Assembly: GCA_905208975.1 (NCBI GenBank)
Contig: CAJLRE010000003.1
Span: forward strand, 6,884 to 70,883
Source: an uncultured Collinsella sp.
Lineage (GTDB): Bacteria > Actinomycetota > Coriobacteriia > Coriobacteriales > Coriobacteriaceae
DNA: 64,000 bases
Direction: 5' to 3'
Positions 15,539-23,831 of this stretch are shown here, piece by piece. The notes below the pieces were generated by a model. It had not been told where the DNA came from and searched no databases. It worked only from the letters and a program-made list of their open reading frames with translations. The stretch's first letter is position 1. Every line of letters starts with the position of its first letter. Both the position numbers and the translations under genes were made by a program.

Positions 15539-16789
15539 TTAGAGAGCGGGTGGGAGGGTGTCGAGGAGGGTTTGGGCGGTGTTGGCGGCGCAGTCGCGCG
15601 AGTCGATGATGTAGTCGGCCCAGGCGCGGTAGCGCGGCATGCGCTGCTCGGCCAGCTTGTCGATACCATCGCGGGCGGTGATGGGGCGTCCCTTGTGGGC
15701 GAGTTCGTCGAGCTTGCGGTTGAGCATCACGATCTGGCTGTTCTGGTGCAGTAGCGGGTAGTTCTCGTCGCGCGTGACCACGCCGCCGCCCGTGGAAAGC
15801 ACCAGGCCGCTGCACTTGGAGATGCCGGCCAGCACCGCCGTCTCCTGCTCGCGGAAGGCCGCCTCGCCGCTCTCGACGATAAAGTCGGCGCAGGGCCTGC
15901 CCAGGCGCTCCTCGAGGGCGCGGTCCAGGTCGATGTGCTCTCGCCCCGTGAGCAGGGCAATCTGCTCGCCCACACGGGTCTTGCCCGAGCCCGGCATGCC
16001 GATCAGCGCGATGTTCTGCTCGCGGCGTGACAGGCGCTCCGTTACGTCCAGAATGCGCTCGCGCGGAGTGACCTGGTCGGTGTAGCGCTCAACGGCTTGC
16101 GCCGCCTGGGCCACGAGCATGAGCAGACCGCCGATGTAGGGGATGCCGCGGCGCTCGGCCTCGAGCATGAGTCCCGTGCGAGCGGGGTTGTAGACAATGT
16201 CGATGACGCCCTCGAGCGCATCGAGCCCCTCGAGCGTACAAGGCGCGTCGGGGCAATGGGGGAACATGCCGGCGGGCGTGCAGTTGACGAGCAGGGCGGC
16301 ATCGGACTGCTGCGCGATGTTGTCGTAGTTGACTTCGCTCGTACGGCCGACCGGCACGACGATTGCGCCCAGGTCGCCGAGCACCATGCTGGCAGTGGTG
16401 CCGGCGCCACCGGTGGCACCGAGCACGAGGGCCTTCTTGCCGGCAACCTGGGCGCCCAGCTCTTCAACCAAGCACTGGAAACCGAAGTAGTCGGTGTTGT
16501 CGCCGCGCAGGCGGCCGTCGGGCAGGCGCGTGATGGTGTTGACGTTTCCCATACGCTCGGCGAGTGGACTCAGCTCGTCCAGGTATTCCATGACAACGCG
16601 CTTGTAGGGGATGGTCACGTTGGTGCCCTCCCATTCGTCGCCCGTCATAAAAGCCTCAAGATCCTCGGGCTCGCGCTCAAATCGCACGTACTCCAGCCCT
16701 GCGAGCTCTTTGTAGATGGTCGGGGTGTAGCTGTGGCTCAGCACGCGGCCCAGCACGCCGTAGGGGCGGGTTGCGGCGACATCGGTCAT
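15539..16789 (-). CDS. aroE-aroK: Fused shikimate dehydrogenase-shikimate kinase (AroE-AroK)
   Basis: One 416-residue chain joins two shikimate-pathway enzymes. Residues 1 to about 255 are AroE: VLSHSYTP (shikimate site), NVTIPYK with the catalytic Lys, GDNTDYFGF, and LGATGGAGTTA for NADP. Residues from about 258 are AroK: Walker A GMPGSGKT, DLDRALEERLGR, AAFREQE and STGGGVV with the shikimate-binding glycines. The chain therefore converts 3-dehydroshikimate to shikimate 3-phosphate. No stop or frameshift lies between the halves. The AroK half lacks the usual separate start. It begins directly after the pheA stop. Confidence 0.95.
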   Translation of the reverse strand: MTDVAATRPYGVLGRVLSHSYTPTIYKELAGLEYVRFEREPEDLEAFMTGDEWEGTNVTIPYKRVVMEYLDELSPLAERMGNVNTITRLPDGRLRGDNTDYFGFQCLVEELGAQVAGKKALVLGATGGAGTTASMVLGDLGAIVVPVGRTSEVNYDNIAQQSDAALLVNCTPAGMFPHCPDAPCTLEGLDALEGVIDIVYNPARTGLMLEAERRGIPYIGGLLMLVAQAAQAVERYTDQVTPRERILDVTERLSRREQNIALIGMPGSGKTRVGEQIALLTGREHIDLDRALEERLGRPCADFIVESGEAAFREQETAVLAGISKCSGLVLSTGGGVVTRDENYPLLHQNSQIVMLNRKLDELAHKGRPITARDGIDKLAEQRMPRYRAWADYIIDSRDCAANTAQTLLDTLPPAL

Positions 16790-17935
16790 CTAGAGCACCT
16801 CCGTGTAGCTGCCAAAGTAGGTGAAGCTCTCGCACACGTCGTCGATGGAATCGAGCAGGTCGTCGAGGGCCTTGCTACCAAAGGGGCAGTCCAGGTCAAA
16901 GTAGAACATAAACTCAAAGTCGTGCCCGGGGATGGGACGGCTTTCGAGCTTAATGAGGTTGATGTTGAGCGCATAGAAGCGCTCGAGTACGCGGTAAAGG
17001 GCGCCCGGCTCGTTGGCTGTGGTGATCATGAGCGAGGTACGGTTGGCGCCGGGGTAGACGCGCGGCTCGCGACTGATGACGACAAAACGCGTATAGTTGT
17101 TGTCCGAGTCTTGGATGTTGGGTTCCAGCACCTCCAGGCCGTAGAGTGCCGCACAGCTGCGCGAGGCGATGGCGGCGACATCGGTGCGCTCGGAGTTGGC
17201 GACCATCTCGGCCGACATGGCCGTGTTGGGGTACTTGGTGGCGTGCAGGCCGTGGGCCTCGATAAAGCCGGCGCACTGGGCGATGGCCTGGCCATGGCTG
17301 TAGACCTCGCGCACGTCTGCGAGCTTGGTGCCGGGCTTGACGAGCAGGTTATGATCGATCTTGAGGCGCAGCGAGCGCACAATGTGGAAGTCGAACTGGG
17401 CGAGCAGGTCGTAGACGGCGTTGACCGAGCCTGCGGTGGAGTTTTCGATGGGCAGCACGCCAAACTCGCAGAAGCCGTCGCGCACGGCACGCATGACGCC
17501 CTCGAAGGTCTCGAAAAACGCAATATCGGGTACGTCGAAGAGCTTGCACGCGGCGATTTGGCTGTAGGCGCCTTCCACGCCCTGGCAGGCAACGGAGGCC
17601 GTTTGAGGGAAAGGCGTATCGAAGGCTACGGCCGTGGCGTGGGCTTTTTGCGACACCGTGATGCCCTTGAGCTCGTTGATGTAGCGCTGCTGCTGGGCTT
17701 TGCTCATGCTCATGAGGAGGCGGAACAGGGTGATGGTCTGAGCCTCGTAGCGCTCGGGTGCGCGACTGGCGAGGTTATTGAGCTTGGAGCGCTCGCGGGC
17801 GGGGTCGAAGACGGCCTTGCCCATCTCGATTTTTGACTTGGCGACCTCGGTGGCAATGTCCATGCGCTCGATAAAGCTGTTGAGGAGCGTGGTGTCGATG
17901 CCATCGATGGCCTGGCGGATGTCAGCAAGGTCCAT
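16790..17935 (-). CDS. pheA: Bifunctional chorismate mutase/prephenate dehydratase
   Basis: This 381-residue enzyme converts chorismate to prephenate and then phenylpyruvate. Residues 1-90 form an AroQ-type chorismate mutase (LADIRQAIDGIDTTLLNSFIERM). From about 107 the prephenate dehydratase domain shows GVEGAYSQIA, ENSTAGSVNAVYDLL and NYTRFVVIS. The last ~85 residues are an ACT domain with GALYRVLERF and KLESRPIPG, the phenylalanine-binding motif, so Phe feedback inhibition is expected. ATG 17935 follows AAAGGGG. An in-frame TTG at 18022 has no site. It lies 43 bases after aroC. Confidence 0.95.
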   Translation of the reverse strand: MDLADIRQAIDGIDTTLLNSFIERMDIATEVAKSKIEMGKAVFDPARERSKLNNLASRAPERYEAQTITLFRLLMSMSKAQQQRYINELKGITVSQKAHATAVAFDTPFPQTASVACQGVEGAYSQIAACKLFDVPDIAFFETFEGVMRAVRDGFCEFGVLPIENSTAGSVNAVYDLLAQFDFHIVRSLRLKIDHNLLVKPGTKLADVREVYSHGQAIAQCAGFIEAHGLHATKYPNTAMSAEMVANSERTDVAAIASRSCAALYGLEVLEPNIQDSDNNYTRFVVISREPRVYPGANRTSLMITTANEPGALYRVLERFYALNINLIKLESRPIPGHDFEFMFYFDLDCPFGSKALDDLLDSIDDVCESFTYFGSYTEVL

Positions 17936-17978
17936 GGAGACCCCTTTCACGTGTCGGGGGATGTTGAGGGGTGGGTAG

Positions 17979-19076
17979 TTAGCGCTGGGCGGCGTCTTCG
18001 AGGAGGGCGTCCCAGATGGCAAGGGCGGCGGCTGCCTCGGCTACGGGGACAGCTCGGGGGACGATGCAGGGATCGTGGCGGCCGTGGACCGAGAGCTCGG
18101 CATTTTCCATAGCGTCCATGTCCACCGTCTGCTGCTCGCGGCCAATGGAGGGCGTCGGCTTTACGGCCATGCGCCACATGACGGGCGCGCCGGTCGAAAT
18201 ACCGCCCAGGATGCCGCCGGCGTTGTTGGACTCGACCTCGATCTCGCCGGTCTCGGCATCGATGCGATACGGATCATTGTTCTCGCTGCCGCGCATGGCG
18301 GCCACGGCAAAGCCCATGCCAAACTCCACGCCCTTTACGGCGGGAATGCCAAACGCGATCTGCGCGATGCGGTTCTCGATGCCGTCGAACATGGGGTCGC
18401 CGATGCCTGCGGGAAGCCCGTAAATGCCGCACTCCACGATGCCGCCGATGCTGTCGAGTTCGTCGCGCGCGGCTAGGATCTCCTCACGCATGCGGCCGGC
18501 TGCGGCGGCGTCAATGCAAGGAAGATCGTTCGTTAGGATCGCCTTGCGGTCGGCCTCGCGATAGACCATATCGTCCATCGGCAGGTCGGAGATGCCGCCG
18601 ATCTGCGCGACGTGCGCCATCACGTTAATGCCGCGGGCCTCGAGTGCCTGCAGCGCAATGCCGCCGGCGATACACAGGGGTGCCGTCAGGCGGCCGGAGA
18701 AATGCCCGCCACCAGCGACATCGTGCATGTTGTGATACTTCACGCGCGCCGGAAAATCCGCGTGTCCGGGGCGGGGCTTGCGGCGCAGCTCGGAATAGTC
18801 CTTTGAGCGCGTGTTGGTGTTCTCGATAATCGCGGCGATGGGTGCTCCCGTGGTATGTCCATCGACCACACCGGCGATGATGTGGGCGGCGTCGGCCTCG
18901 CGGCGTTTGGTCGCGGTCTCGTCGCGACCGGGGGCACGACGGTCAAGGAAGGCCTGAAGCCGCTCCTGGTCAACAGCGATGCCCGCCGGGATGCCATCGA
19001 GGGAGCAGCCGATGGCGGGGGAGTGCGACTGGCCGAAGATGCTTAAGTGCAAGACGTTGCCAAAGGTCGAGGACAT
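17979..19076 (-). CDS. aroC: Chorismate synthase
   Basis: This 365-residue enzyme makes chorismate from EPSP using reduced FMN. Signatures are FGQSHSPAIG at the N-terminus (catalytic His), GRDETATKRRE, KPRPGHAD, and HDVAGGGHFSGRLTAP near residue 115. The central ESNNAGGILGGISTG and the late GRHDPCIVPRAVPV (second catalytic His) are intact. Length is normal for the bacterial monofunctional type. The start lies one base after the aroA stop, so it is tightly coupled to aroA. Confidence 0.97.
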   Translation of the reverse strand: MSSTFGNVLHLSIFGQSHSPAIGCSLDGIPAGIAVDQERLQAFLDRRAPGRDETATKRREADAAHIIAGVVDGHTTGAPIAAIIENTNTRSKDYSELRRKPRPGHADFPARVKYHNMHDVAGGGHFSGRLTAPLCIAGGIALQALEARGINVMAHVAQIGGISDLPMDDMVYREADRKAILTNDLPCIDAAAAGRMREEILAARDELDSIGGIVECGIYGLPAGIGDPMFDGIENRIAQIAFGIPAVKGVEFGMGFAVAAMRGSENNDPYRIDAETGEIEVESNNAGGILGGISTGAPVMWRMAVKPTPSIGREQQTVDMDAMENAELSVHGRHDPCIVPRAVPVAEAAAALAIWDALLEDAAQR

Positions 19077-19077
19077 G

Positions 19078-20397
19078 CTATTCCTCCTCGAGTGTGACCT
19101 TGCCGCCCAGCAGGCGGTAGTGGTCGAAGAAATCGGGATAGGACTTGTTGACGGCCTCGGCGCCGTGGATCACGACCTCGCCGGTGGCACGGCTCGCGGC
19201 GATGGTGGCCATCATGGCGATACGGTGGTCGTTGTGCGAATCGACCTCGCCGCCGGTAAAGGCGTCGACTCCCTTGATGATGAGGTCGTCGCCGGCAATG
19301 CGTATCTGCGCGCCCAGTGCGGTGAGCTCGCGGGTGGTCGTGGCCAGACGGTCGGATTCCTTGATGCGCAGGCGGGCGCAATCGCGGATGAACGTGCGGC
19401 CTTGCGCCAGCGATGCCACGGCAGAGATAACGGGCACGAGGTCGGGGATGTCGTGGGCGCTCATCTCAAAGCCGGCGAGCTTGTCGGACTGCACAGTGGC
19501 GGCGTTGGTGGAGCGCACGATGCGGGCGCCGAAGCGCGAGAGCGCGGCAAGCACGTTGCGATCACCCTGTGCAGAGCTCAGCGACACACCCTCGACGGTG
19601 ATGGGGTCGGAGCCAATGGCGCCGGCGCACAGCCAAAAGGCGGCGTTGGACCAGTCGCCCTCGACAGCCACATTGCCGGGCGTGCGGTACGAGCCGCTGC
19701 TCACGCGGAAGTTCGTGACCTCGGGCTGGCCGTCCCTGGCGGGAATACGCTCGACGTTGACCTCGACGCCGAAGGCCTTCATGGCCTGGATCGTCAGGTT
19801 GATGTAGGGGCGGCTCTCAATAAGGCCGGTTACCTGCACGCAGGAGGGCTGGGCCAGCAGCGGAGCTGCCAACAGCAGGCCCGAGATGTACTGCGAGCTC
19901 ACGTTGCCCGGAAGCACAAAGGTGCCCGGGCGCATGCGGCCGCTCGTCTTGAGCGGAAAACCGCCCAGACCCTGTAGGTCGCAGCCGGCGGCGATGATCT
20001 CGTCGGAAAGCGGGGAGAGTGGGCGTGCACCCAAGCGTCCCTGACCCACGAAGGTGGCATCCGCACCCAGCGCGCAGGCGACAGGCAGCATAAAGCGCAG
20101 CGTGGAGCCACTTTCACCGCAGTCGAGCGTGCCGCCGGCAAGGGCCTTGAGCAGGCCAAACTCAACACTCTTCATGGTGGGGTGGACCTGGAAGCCGTCC
20201 TCGACGGTCTCGATGCGGGCGCCCAGGGCCGTAAGGCAACGCACCGTAGCCTCGATGTCGGCGCAGGTGGTGTTGCAGGCGACGTGCGTCTCGCCGTTGG
20301 CAAGCGCGGCGCAGATGATCAGGCGATGCGCCATCGACTTGGACGCGATGGCGGGAACGGTGCCCTTGAGCGGGGACGGGGTGATGCGGGCTAGCAT
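19078..20397 (-). CDS. aroA: 3-phosphoshikimate 1-carboxyvinyltransferase (EPSP synthase)
   Basis: This 439-residue enzyme joins PEP to shikimate 3-phosphate. IASKSMAHRLIICAALA holds the conserved Lys-Ser and Arg, GESGSTLRFMLPVA (about residue 94) the PEP-site loop, CARLRIKESDR the middle Glu/Asp site, and HNDHRIAMM a conserved basic motif near residue 387. The PEP loop lacks the NAGTA form of class I plant and E. coli enzymes and reads as GESGSTLR, so glyphosate sensitivity may differ. The start overlaps aroB by 7 bases. Confidence 0.96.
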   Translation of the reverse strand: MLARITPSPLKGTVPAIASKSMAHRLIICAALANGETHVACNTTCADIEATVRCLTALGARIETVEDGFQVHPTMKSVEFGLLKALAGGTLDCGESGSTLRFMLPVACALGADATFVGQGRLGARPLSPLSDEIIAAGCDLQGLGGFPLKTSGRMRPGTFVLPGNVSSQYISGLLLAAPLLAQPSCVQVTGLIESRPYINLTIQAMKAFGVEVNVERIPARDGQPEVTNFRVSSGSYRTPGNVAVEGDWSNAAFWLCAGAIGSDPITVEGVSLSSAQGDRNVLAALSRFGARIVRSTNAATVQSDKLAGFEMSAHDIPDLVPVISAVASLAQGRTFIRDCARLRIKESDRLATTTRELTALGAQIRIAGDDLIIKGVDAFTGGEVDSHNDHRIAMMATIAASRATGEVVIHGAEAVNKSYPDFFDHYRLLGGKVTLEEE

Positions 20398-21497
20398 GCG
20401 GATGCGTCTCCCTTCTGGCCGAGGCCCTCGGCAATGAGTTCGTGGAAAGTGGAAAGCGGCGTGCGGTCGATGCTGCAGCGGCCAATGCCGTGCGGAATCA
20501 CCAGGTCGATGGTGTCGCCCGCGCGCTTCTTGTCGTGGAGTGCCTCGGAAAAAACGGCATCGGCATCTAGGTCGCAGCGGGTCTTGAGGCCATGGCGGGC
20601 GCAGAGCTCCTCAATACGACCGGGCAGTGCAGCATCGCAGATGCCATGCATCGCCGCGGCGCGCGTGATGATGCCCATGCCGATCGACACGCAGTTGCCA
20701 TGTCCCAGCTCAAAGTGCTCGCAGGCTTCGACGGCGTGCCCGGCGCTGTGTCCAAAGTTGAGCAGCTTGCGCTGGTTGGTTTCGCGCTCGTCGGCGACGA
20801 CCACGGCGCGCTTGATGTCGATATTGCGGGCGATGATGAGCGCTACGCGGGCCACATCGCGGTTGAGCAGCTCCAGCGTGAGCGGGGTCTTCTCCAGCTC
20901 GGCGAAAAGCTCCGGGTCGGCGATCACGGCGTGCTTGACGACCTCGCCGCAGCCGTCGGCGAACTGCTCGGGCGTGAGGGTGGCAAGGCATCCAACATCG
21001 GCGATAACAACACTCGGCTGCCAAAAGGCACCGGCCAGGTTCTTGCCGGCAGCCAGGTCGATGGCCGTCTTGCCGCCGACCGACGAATCCACCATGGCGA
21101 GCAGGCTCGTCGGGATCTGCACAAACTTGCAGCCGCGCATGTAAGTGGCCGCCACAAAGCCGGCCACGTCGCCCACAACGCCACCGCCGAGCGCCACGAT
21201 CACGTCAGAGCGCGAAAGCTCATACTCGGCCACAAACTCCAAAATGGCAACGTAGGTCTCGGCGCGCTTATGGGCCTCGCCGGCCTCGAAGGTGCAGATG
21301 CTCACCTCGTAGCCTGACGCCTCCAGGCTCTGCTTAACGGGCATCTGGTAGAGCGGGCCCACGTTGGTGTCCGTCACGATGACGGCGCGGGTGCCGCCGG
21401 CGGTGGTGCGGACGAGCGGACCTGCCTGCTCCAGCAAAAACGTGCCCACATGCACCTGGTAGGGGCGTGCGGTGTCGATATCGATGGTAATCGCCAT
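20391..21497 (-). CDS. aroB: 3-dehydroquinate synthase
   Basis: This 368-residue NAD- and metal-dependent enzyme cyclises DAHP to 3-dehydroquinate. VIVALGGGVVGDVAGFVAATYMRG is the conserved NAD and phosphate site. GGKTAIDLAAGKNLAGAFWQP follows, and the metal ligands are in GCGEVVKHAVI and LNFGHSAGHAVE. It is full length. It follows tyrA by 36 bases and overlaps the aroA start, so translation is coupled downstream. Confidence 0.97.
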   Translation of the reverse strand: MAITIDIDTARPYQVHVGTFLLEQAGPLVRTTAGGTRAVIVTDTNVGPLYQMPVKQSLEASGYEVSICTFEAGEAHKRAETYVAILEFVAEYELSRSDVIVALGGGVVGDVAGFVAATYMRGCKFVQIPTSLLAMVDSSVGGKTAIDLAAGKNLAGAFWQPSVVIADVGCLATLTPEQFADGCGEVVKHAVIADPELFAELEKTPLTLELLNRDVARVALIIARNIDIKRAVVVADERETNQRKLLNFGHSAGHAVEACEHFELGHGNCVSIGMGIITRAAAMHGICDAALPGRIEELCARHGLKTRCDLDADAVFSEALHDKKRAGDTIDLVIPHGIGRCSIDRTPLSTFHELIAEGLGQKGDASAC

Positions 21498-21533
21498 AAG
21501 CTTCGGTCCTTTCGACCTGGCGTGATAGGTGGT

Positions 21534-22448
21534 CTAGTGGGAGGCCTCGTCGTCGAGTGCGCGCTTAATGCGGTCGCCCTCGGCAAGGAGATTCTCCAGA
21601 TAGCGCTGGTCGCGGTCCTTGAGTGCACGGCTGTAGGCGCCAAGCGACTCGATCAGATGGTCGATCTCGAAGGCGAGCGCGTCGGCGTCGTCGATCATGA
21701 GCTCGGACCACATTTGCGGGTTGAGGTGCGCCACGCGGGTGAGATCGCGGTAGCTACCGGCCGAAAAGCCGTGGTGGACCTGGGCAGTGGGGCTCTTGAC
21801 GTAGGCGTTGGATACCACGTGCGCAAGCTGGCTCGTGAAGGCGATGACGCGGTCGTGCTCGGCTGCGGTGGTCACGCTGAACTTGCCAAAGCCCAAGGGG
21901 CGTACCATCTCGCGCACCTGGCCCAAAAGTTCCAGCTTGAGCGCGTCGTCCACCGCGGGCGGCACGAGCACGAGCGGCGCGCCCTGGAACAGGTCGGCGC
22001 GGGAGTGCGCATAGCCCGAGTACTGCGTACCCGCCATGGGGTGCGCGCCCACAAAGTAAAAGCCGTGCTCGCGGGCAAGCTCAAAGGCGCGCTCGCACAC
22101 GATGCCCTTGACGCCCACCGTGTCGATCACCACGGGGCCCATGATGGCCTCGGTGTCGGTGGCGTCGGCGAGCGCCTGGGCGTGCGCCTCGAGCCACTCG
22201 ATGCAGGCTTCGGGGTAGCAAGCCAGGACGATGATGTCGCATTCGCCGAGTGTCTTGTCGTTGAGCTCGCCGGCAACGGTGCCCATGCTGGCGGCCGTCA
22301 TGACATCGTCATCGGGGTCCCAGGCCAGCACGCGGACGCCCGCCTGCGCATAGCCGCGGGCAAAGCTGCCGCCGATGAGGCCCAGGCCCACGATGCCGGC
22401 GCACTTGGGGCCGCCCTGGTTGACGCGCGCGTTTCTCACCGTACCCAT
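21534..22448 (-). CDS. tyrA: Prephenate dehydrogenase
   Basis: This 304-residue NAD(P)-dependent enzyme oxidises prephenate to 4-hydroxyphenylpyruvate for tyrosine. IVGLGLIGGSFARGY is the N-terminal dinucleotide-binding motif. GAHPMAGTQYSGY carries the catalytic His, and a helical dimerisation domain with SAGSYRDLTRVA follows. It lacks both a fused chorismate mutase and a clear ACT domain, so tyrosine feedback, if any, must act elsewhere. It lies three bases after the DAHP synthase stop. Confidence 0.93.
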   Translation of the reverse strand: MGTVRNARVNQGGPKCAGIVGLGLIGGSFARGYAQAGVRVLAWDPDDDVMTAASMGTVAGELNDKTLGECDIIVLACYPEACIEWLEAHAQALADATDTEAIMGPVVIDTVGVKGIVCERAFELAREHGFYFVGAHPMAGTQYSGYAHSRADLFQGAPLVLVPPAVDDALKLELLGQVREMVRPLGFGKFSVTTAAEHDRVIAFTSQLAHVVSNAYVKSPTAQVHHGFSAGSYRDLTRVAHLNPQMWSELMIDDADALAFEIDHLIESLGAYSRALKDRDQRYLENLLAEGDRIKRALDDEASH

Positions 22449-22451
22449 GGG

Positions 22452-23474
22452 TTACTCCATGGTCTCTTGGCAGACGACCTCGCGGATGGCTCGGATGCGG
22501 CGCATGGTGTCGTCGAACTGATCGGGGGTGAGGGCCTGGGCGCCGTCGGACCAGGCGCGGCTCGGCTCGTCGTGGACCTCGATCTCCAGGCCGTTGGCAC
22601 CGCAGGCGGTCGCGGCGAGCGCCATGGGCTCAACGTAGCGGGTGTAGCCGGTGGCGTGGCTGGGGTCGGCGACAACGGGCAGGTGCGAAAGGTGGTGCAG
22701 CACCGGCACGGCGTTGAGGTCGAAGGTGTTGCGGGTGCGGGTCTCGAAGGTGCGGATGCCGCGCTCGCACAGGATGACGTTGTCGTTGCCCTCGCTCATG
22801 ATGTACTCGGCGGCCATGAGCAGCTCGTCGATCGTGCCGGACATGCCGCGCTTGAGCAGGACCGGGGTCTTGGTCTTGCCGACCTCTTTGAGCAGAGGGA
22901 AGTTCTGGGCGTTGCGGGCGCCGATCTGCATGACGTCGATCTTCTTGTCCAGGAAGACCTGCACGTCGCGTGGGTCCATGATCTCGGTGACGATCGGCAT
23001 ATCGAGCTCGGCAGACGCCTCGCACAGCAGGTCCAGGCCGGCGGGGCCCATGCCCTGGTAGGCGTAGGGGGAGGTGCGGGGCTTGTAGGCGCCGCCGCGC
23101 AGCATCGTGGCGCCGGCGGCCTTCACGCGGCGGGCGATGCGGATGAGGTTCTCGCCCTCGACGGAGCACGGGCCGGCGATGACCTGGAACTGATCGCCGC
23201 CTACATGTACGCCGTGGCCACAGTCGATGACGGAGTCCTCGGGGTGGAACTTGCGGTTGGCGCGCTTGAACGGCTCGGAGACGCGCTGTACGCGCTCGAC
23301 GACGTCCATGGACTCGAGCAGGAACGGGTCGATCTTGGTCGTATCGCCCACCAGGCCGATGATCGTCTCGTTCTCGCCGCGCGAGACATCGGTCTTCAGA
23401 CCCTTTTTCTCAATCCAGCTGACGATATGGCTGACGGCCTCGTCGCTGGCGCTCTGCTTTAAAATTGCAATCAT
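22452..23474 (-). CDS. aroF: 3-deoxy-7-phosphoheptulonate (DAHP) synthase, AroF type with N-terminal regulatory domain
   Basis: This 340-residue enzyme condenses PEP and erythrose 4-phosphate at the start of the shikimate pathway. Residues 1-70 form the ferredoxin-like domain seen in the Thermotoga-type enzyme (MIAILKQSASDEAVSHIV), an ACT-like feedback module. The TIM barrel has VIAGPCSVE, RGGAYKPRTSPYAYQG, RNAQNF, VLLKRGM and DPSHATG. The ATG at 23474 is preceded by AGAGG, and an in-frame start at 23522 lies inside the leader hairpin region. It is the first gene of the aro operon and its leader holds a terminator-like hairpin. Confidence 0.95.
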   Translation of the reverse strand: MIAILKQSASDEAVSHIVSWIEKKGLKTDVSRGENETIIGLVGDTTKIDPFLLESMDVVERVQRVSEPFKRANRKFHPEDSVIDCGHGVHVGGDQFQVIAGPCSVEGENLIRIARRVKAAGATMLRGGAYKPRTSPYAYQGMGPAGLDLLCEASAELDMPIVTEIMDPRDVQVFLDKKIDVMQIGARNAQNFPLLKEVGKTKTPVLLKRGMSGTIDELLMAAEYIMSEGNDNVILCERGIRTFETRTRNTFDLNAVPVLHHLSHLPVVADPSHATGYTRYVEPMALAATACGANGLEIEVHDEPSRAWSDGAQALTPDQFDDTMRRIRAIREVVCQETME

Positions 23475-23484
23475 GGTGTGCCTC

Positions 23485-23547
23485 TCACCTCGATGGATAG
23501 CCCTTGCAAAAACGGCCCGCATCGCGAGCCGTGTATATATGGTGCAT
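23485..23547 (-). CDS. Possible 20-codon leader peptide of the aro operon
   Basis: An ATG at 23547 opens a 20-codon frame reading MHHIYTARDAGRFCKGYPSR that ends in TGA at 23485, ten bases before the aroF start. It contains Tyr twice, Phe once and two adjacent His, and overlaps the terminator-like hairpin. No clear ribosome binding site precedes it, and aromatic codons are not strongly clustered. The coding claim is speculative. Confidence 0.25.
   Translation of the reverse strand: MHHIYTARDAGRFCKGYPSR
23507..23532 (-). promoter_or_regulatory. Terminator-like hairpin (candidate attenuator) in the aro operon leader
   Basis: On the minus strand ACGGCTCGC (23532-23524) pairs with GCGGGCCGT (23520-23512), with one T-G wobble and a GAT loop, then TTTTTG. 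It lies in the leader between a possible -10 (TATAAA near 23556) and aroF, with no upstream gene on this strand to terminate. Attenuation of aromatic synthesis is therefore the simplest reading. Confidence 0.55.
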
Positions 23548-23637
23548 GAGAGTTTATACTATCTGACTCGCTTTTGCCTTCTAAAGTGGGCCGTTGCGCC
23601 GCGTCTTCCTCGGAATTGCAAAGCTTTTTCTTTTATT

Positions 23638-23667
23638 TTGATAGCCCGTGGTGCACTTGGGTATAAT
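23638..23667 (+). promoter_or_regulatory. Promoter of tRNA-Arg(CCG)
   Basis: TTGATA (23638-23643) and TATAAT (23662-23667) are separated by 18 bases. The -10 ends 11 bases before the tRNA. Confidence 0.8.
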
Positions 23668-23678
23668 GCCAAACGTTG

Positions 23679-23755
23679 GCCCTATTAGCTCAGGGGATTA
23701 GAGCGTCTGCCTCCGGAGCAGAAGGCCGTTGGTTCGAATCCAACATGGGGCACCA
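23679..23755 (+). tRNA. tRNA-Arg (anticodon CCG)
   Basis: The acceptor GCCCTAT pairs with ATGGGGC (one T-G pair). The D-arm is GCTC..GAGC. The anticodon stem TCTGC/GCAGA encloses CTCCGGA (anticodon CCG, decoding CGG), and the T-loop is TTCGAAT. The discriminator A is followed by an encoded CCA (23753-23755), unlike the Arg(TCT) gene at 10287. Confidence 0.95.
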
Positions 23756-23766
23756 TCGAACGTAAG

Positions 23767-23800
23767 ACCGTCCGAACCTCGCATGGTCCGGGCGGTTTTT
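23767..23800 (+). terminator. Intrinsic terminator after tRNA-Arg(CCG)
   Basis: ACCGTCCG (23767-23774) pairs with CGGGCGGT (23789-23796), with one T-G wobble, followed by TTTTC. Confidence 0.8.
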
Positions 23801-23831
23801 CTTATACCGACGCGACGTGATGGGACGTGGT

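Noticed and set aside
16097..17836. A 579-codon plus-strand frame
   Set aside because: It is a shadow of aroEK and pheA with no domain.
21450..23462. A 670-codon plus-strand frame
   Set aside because: It is opposite tyrA and the DAHP synthase gene, both complete on the minus strand, and shows the same shadow composition.
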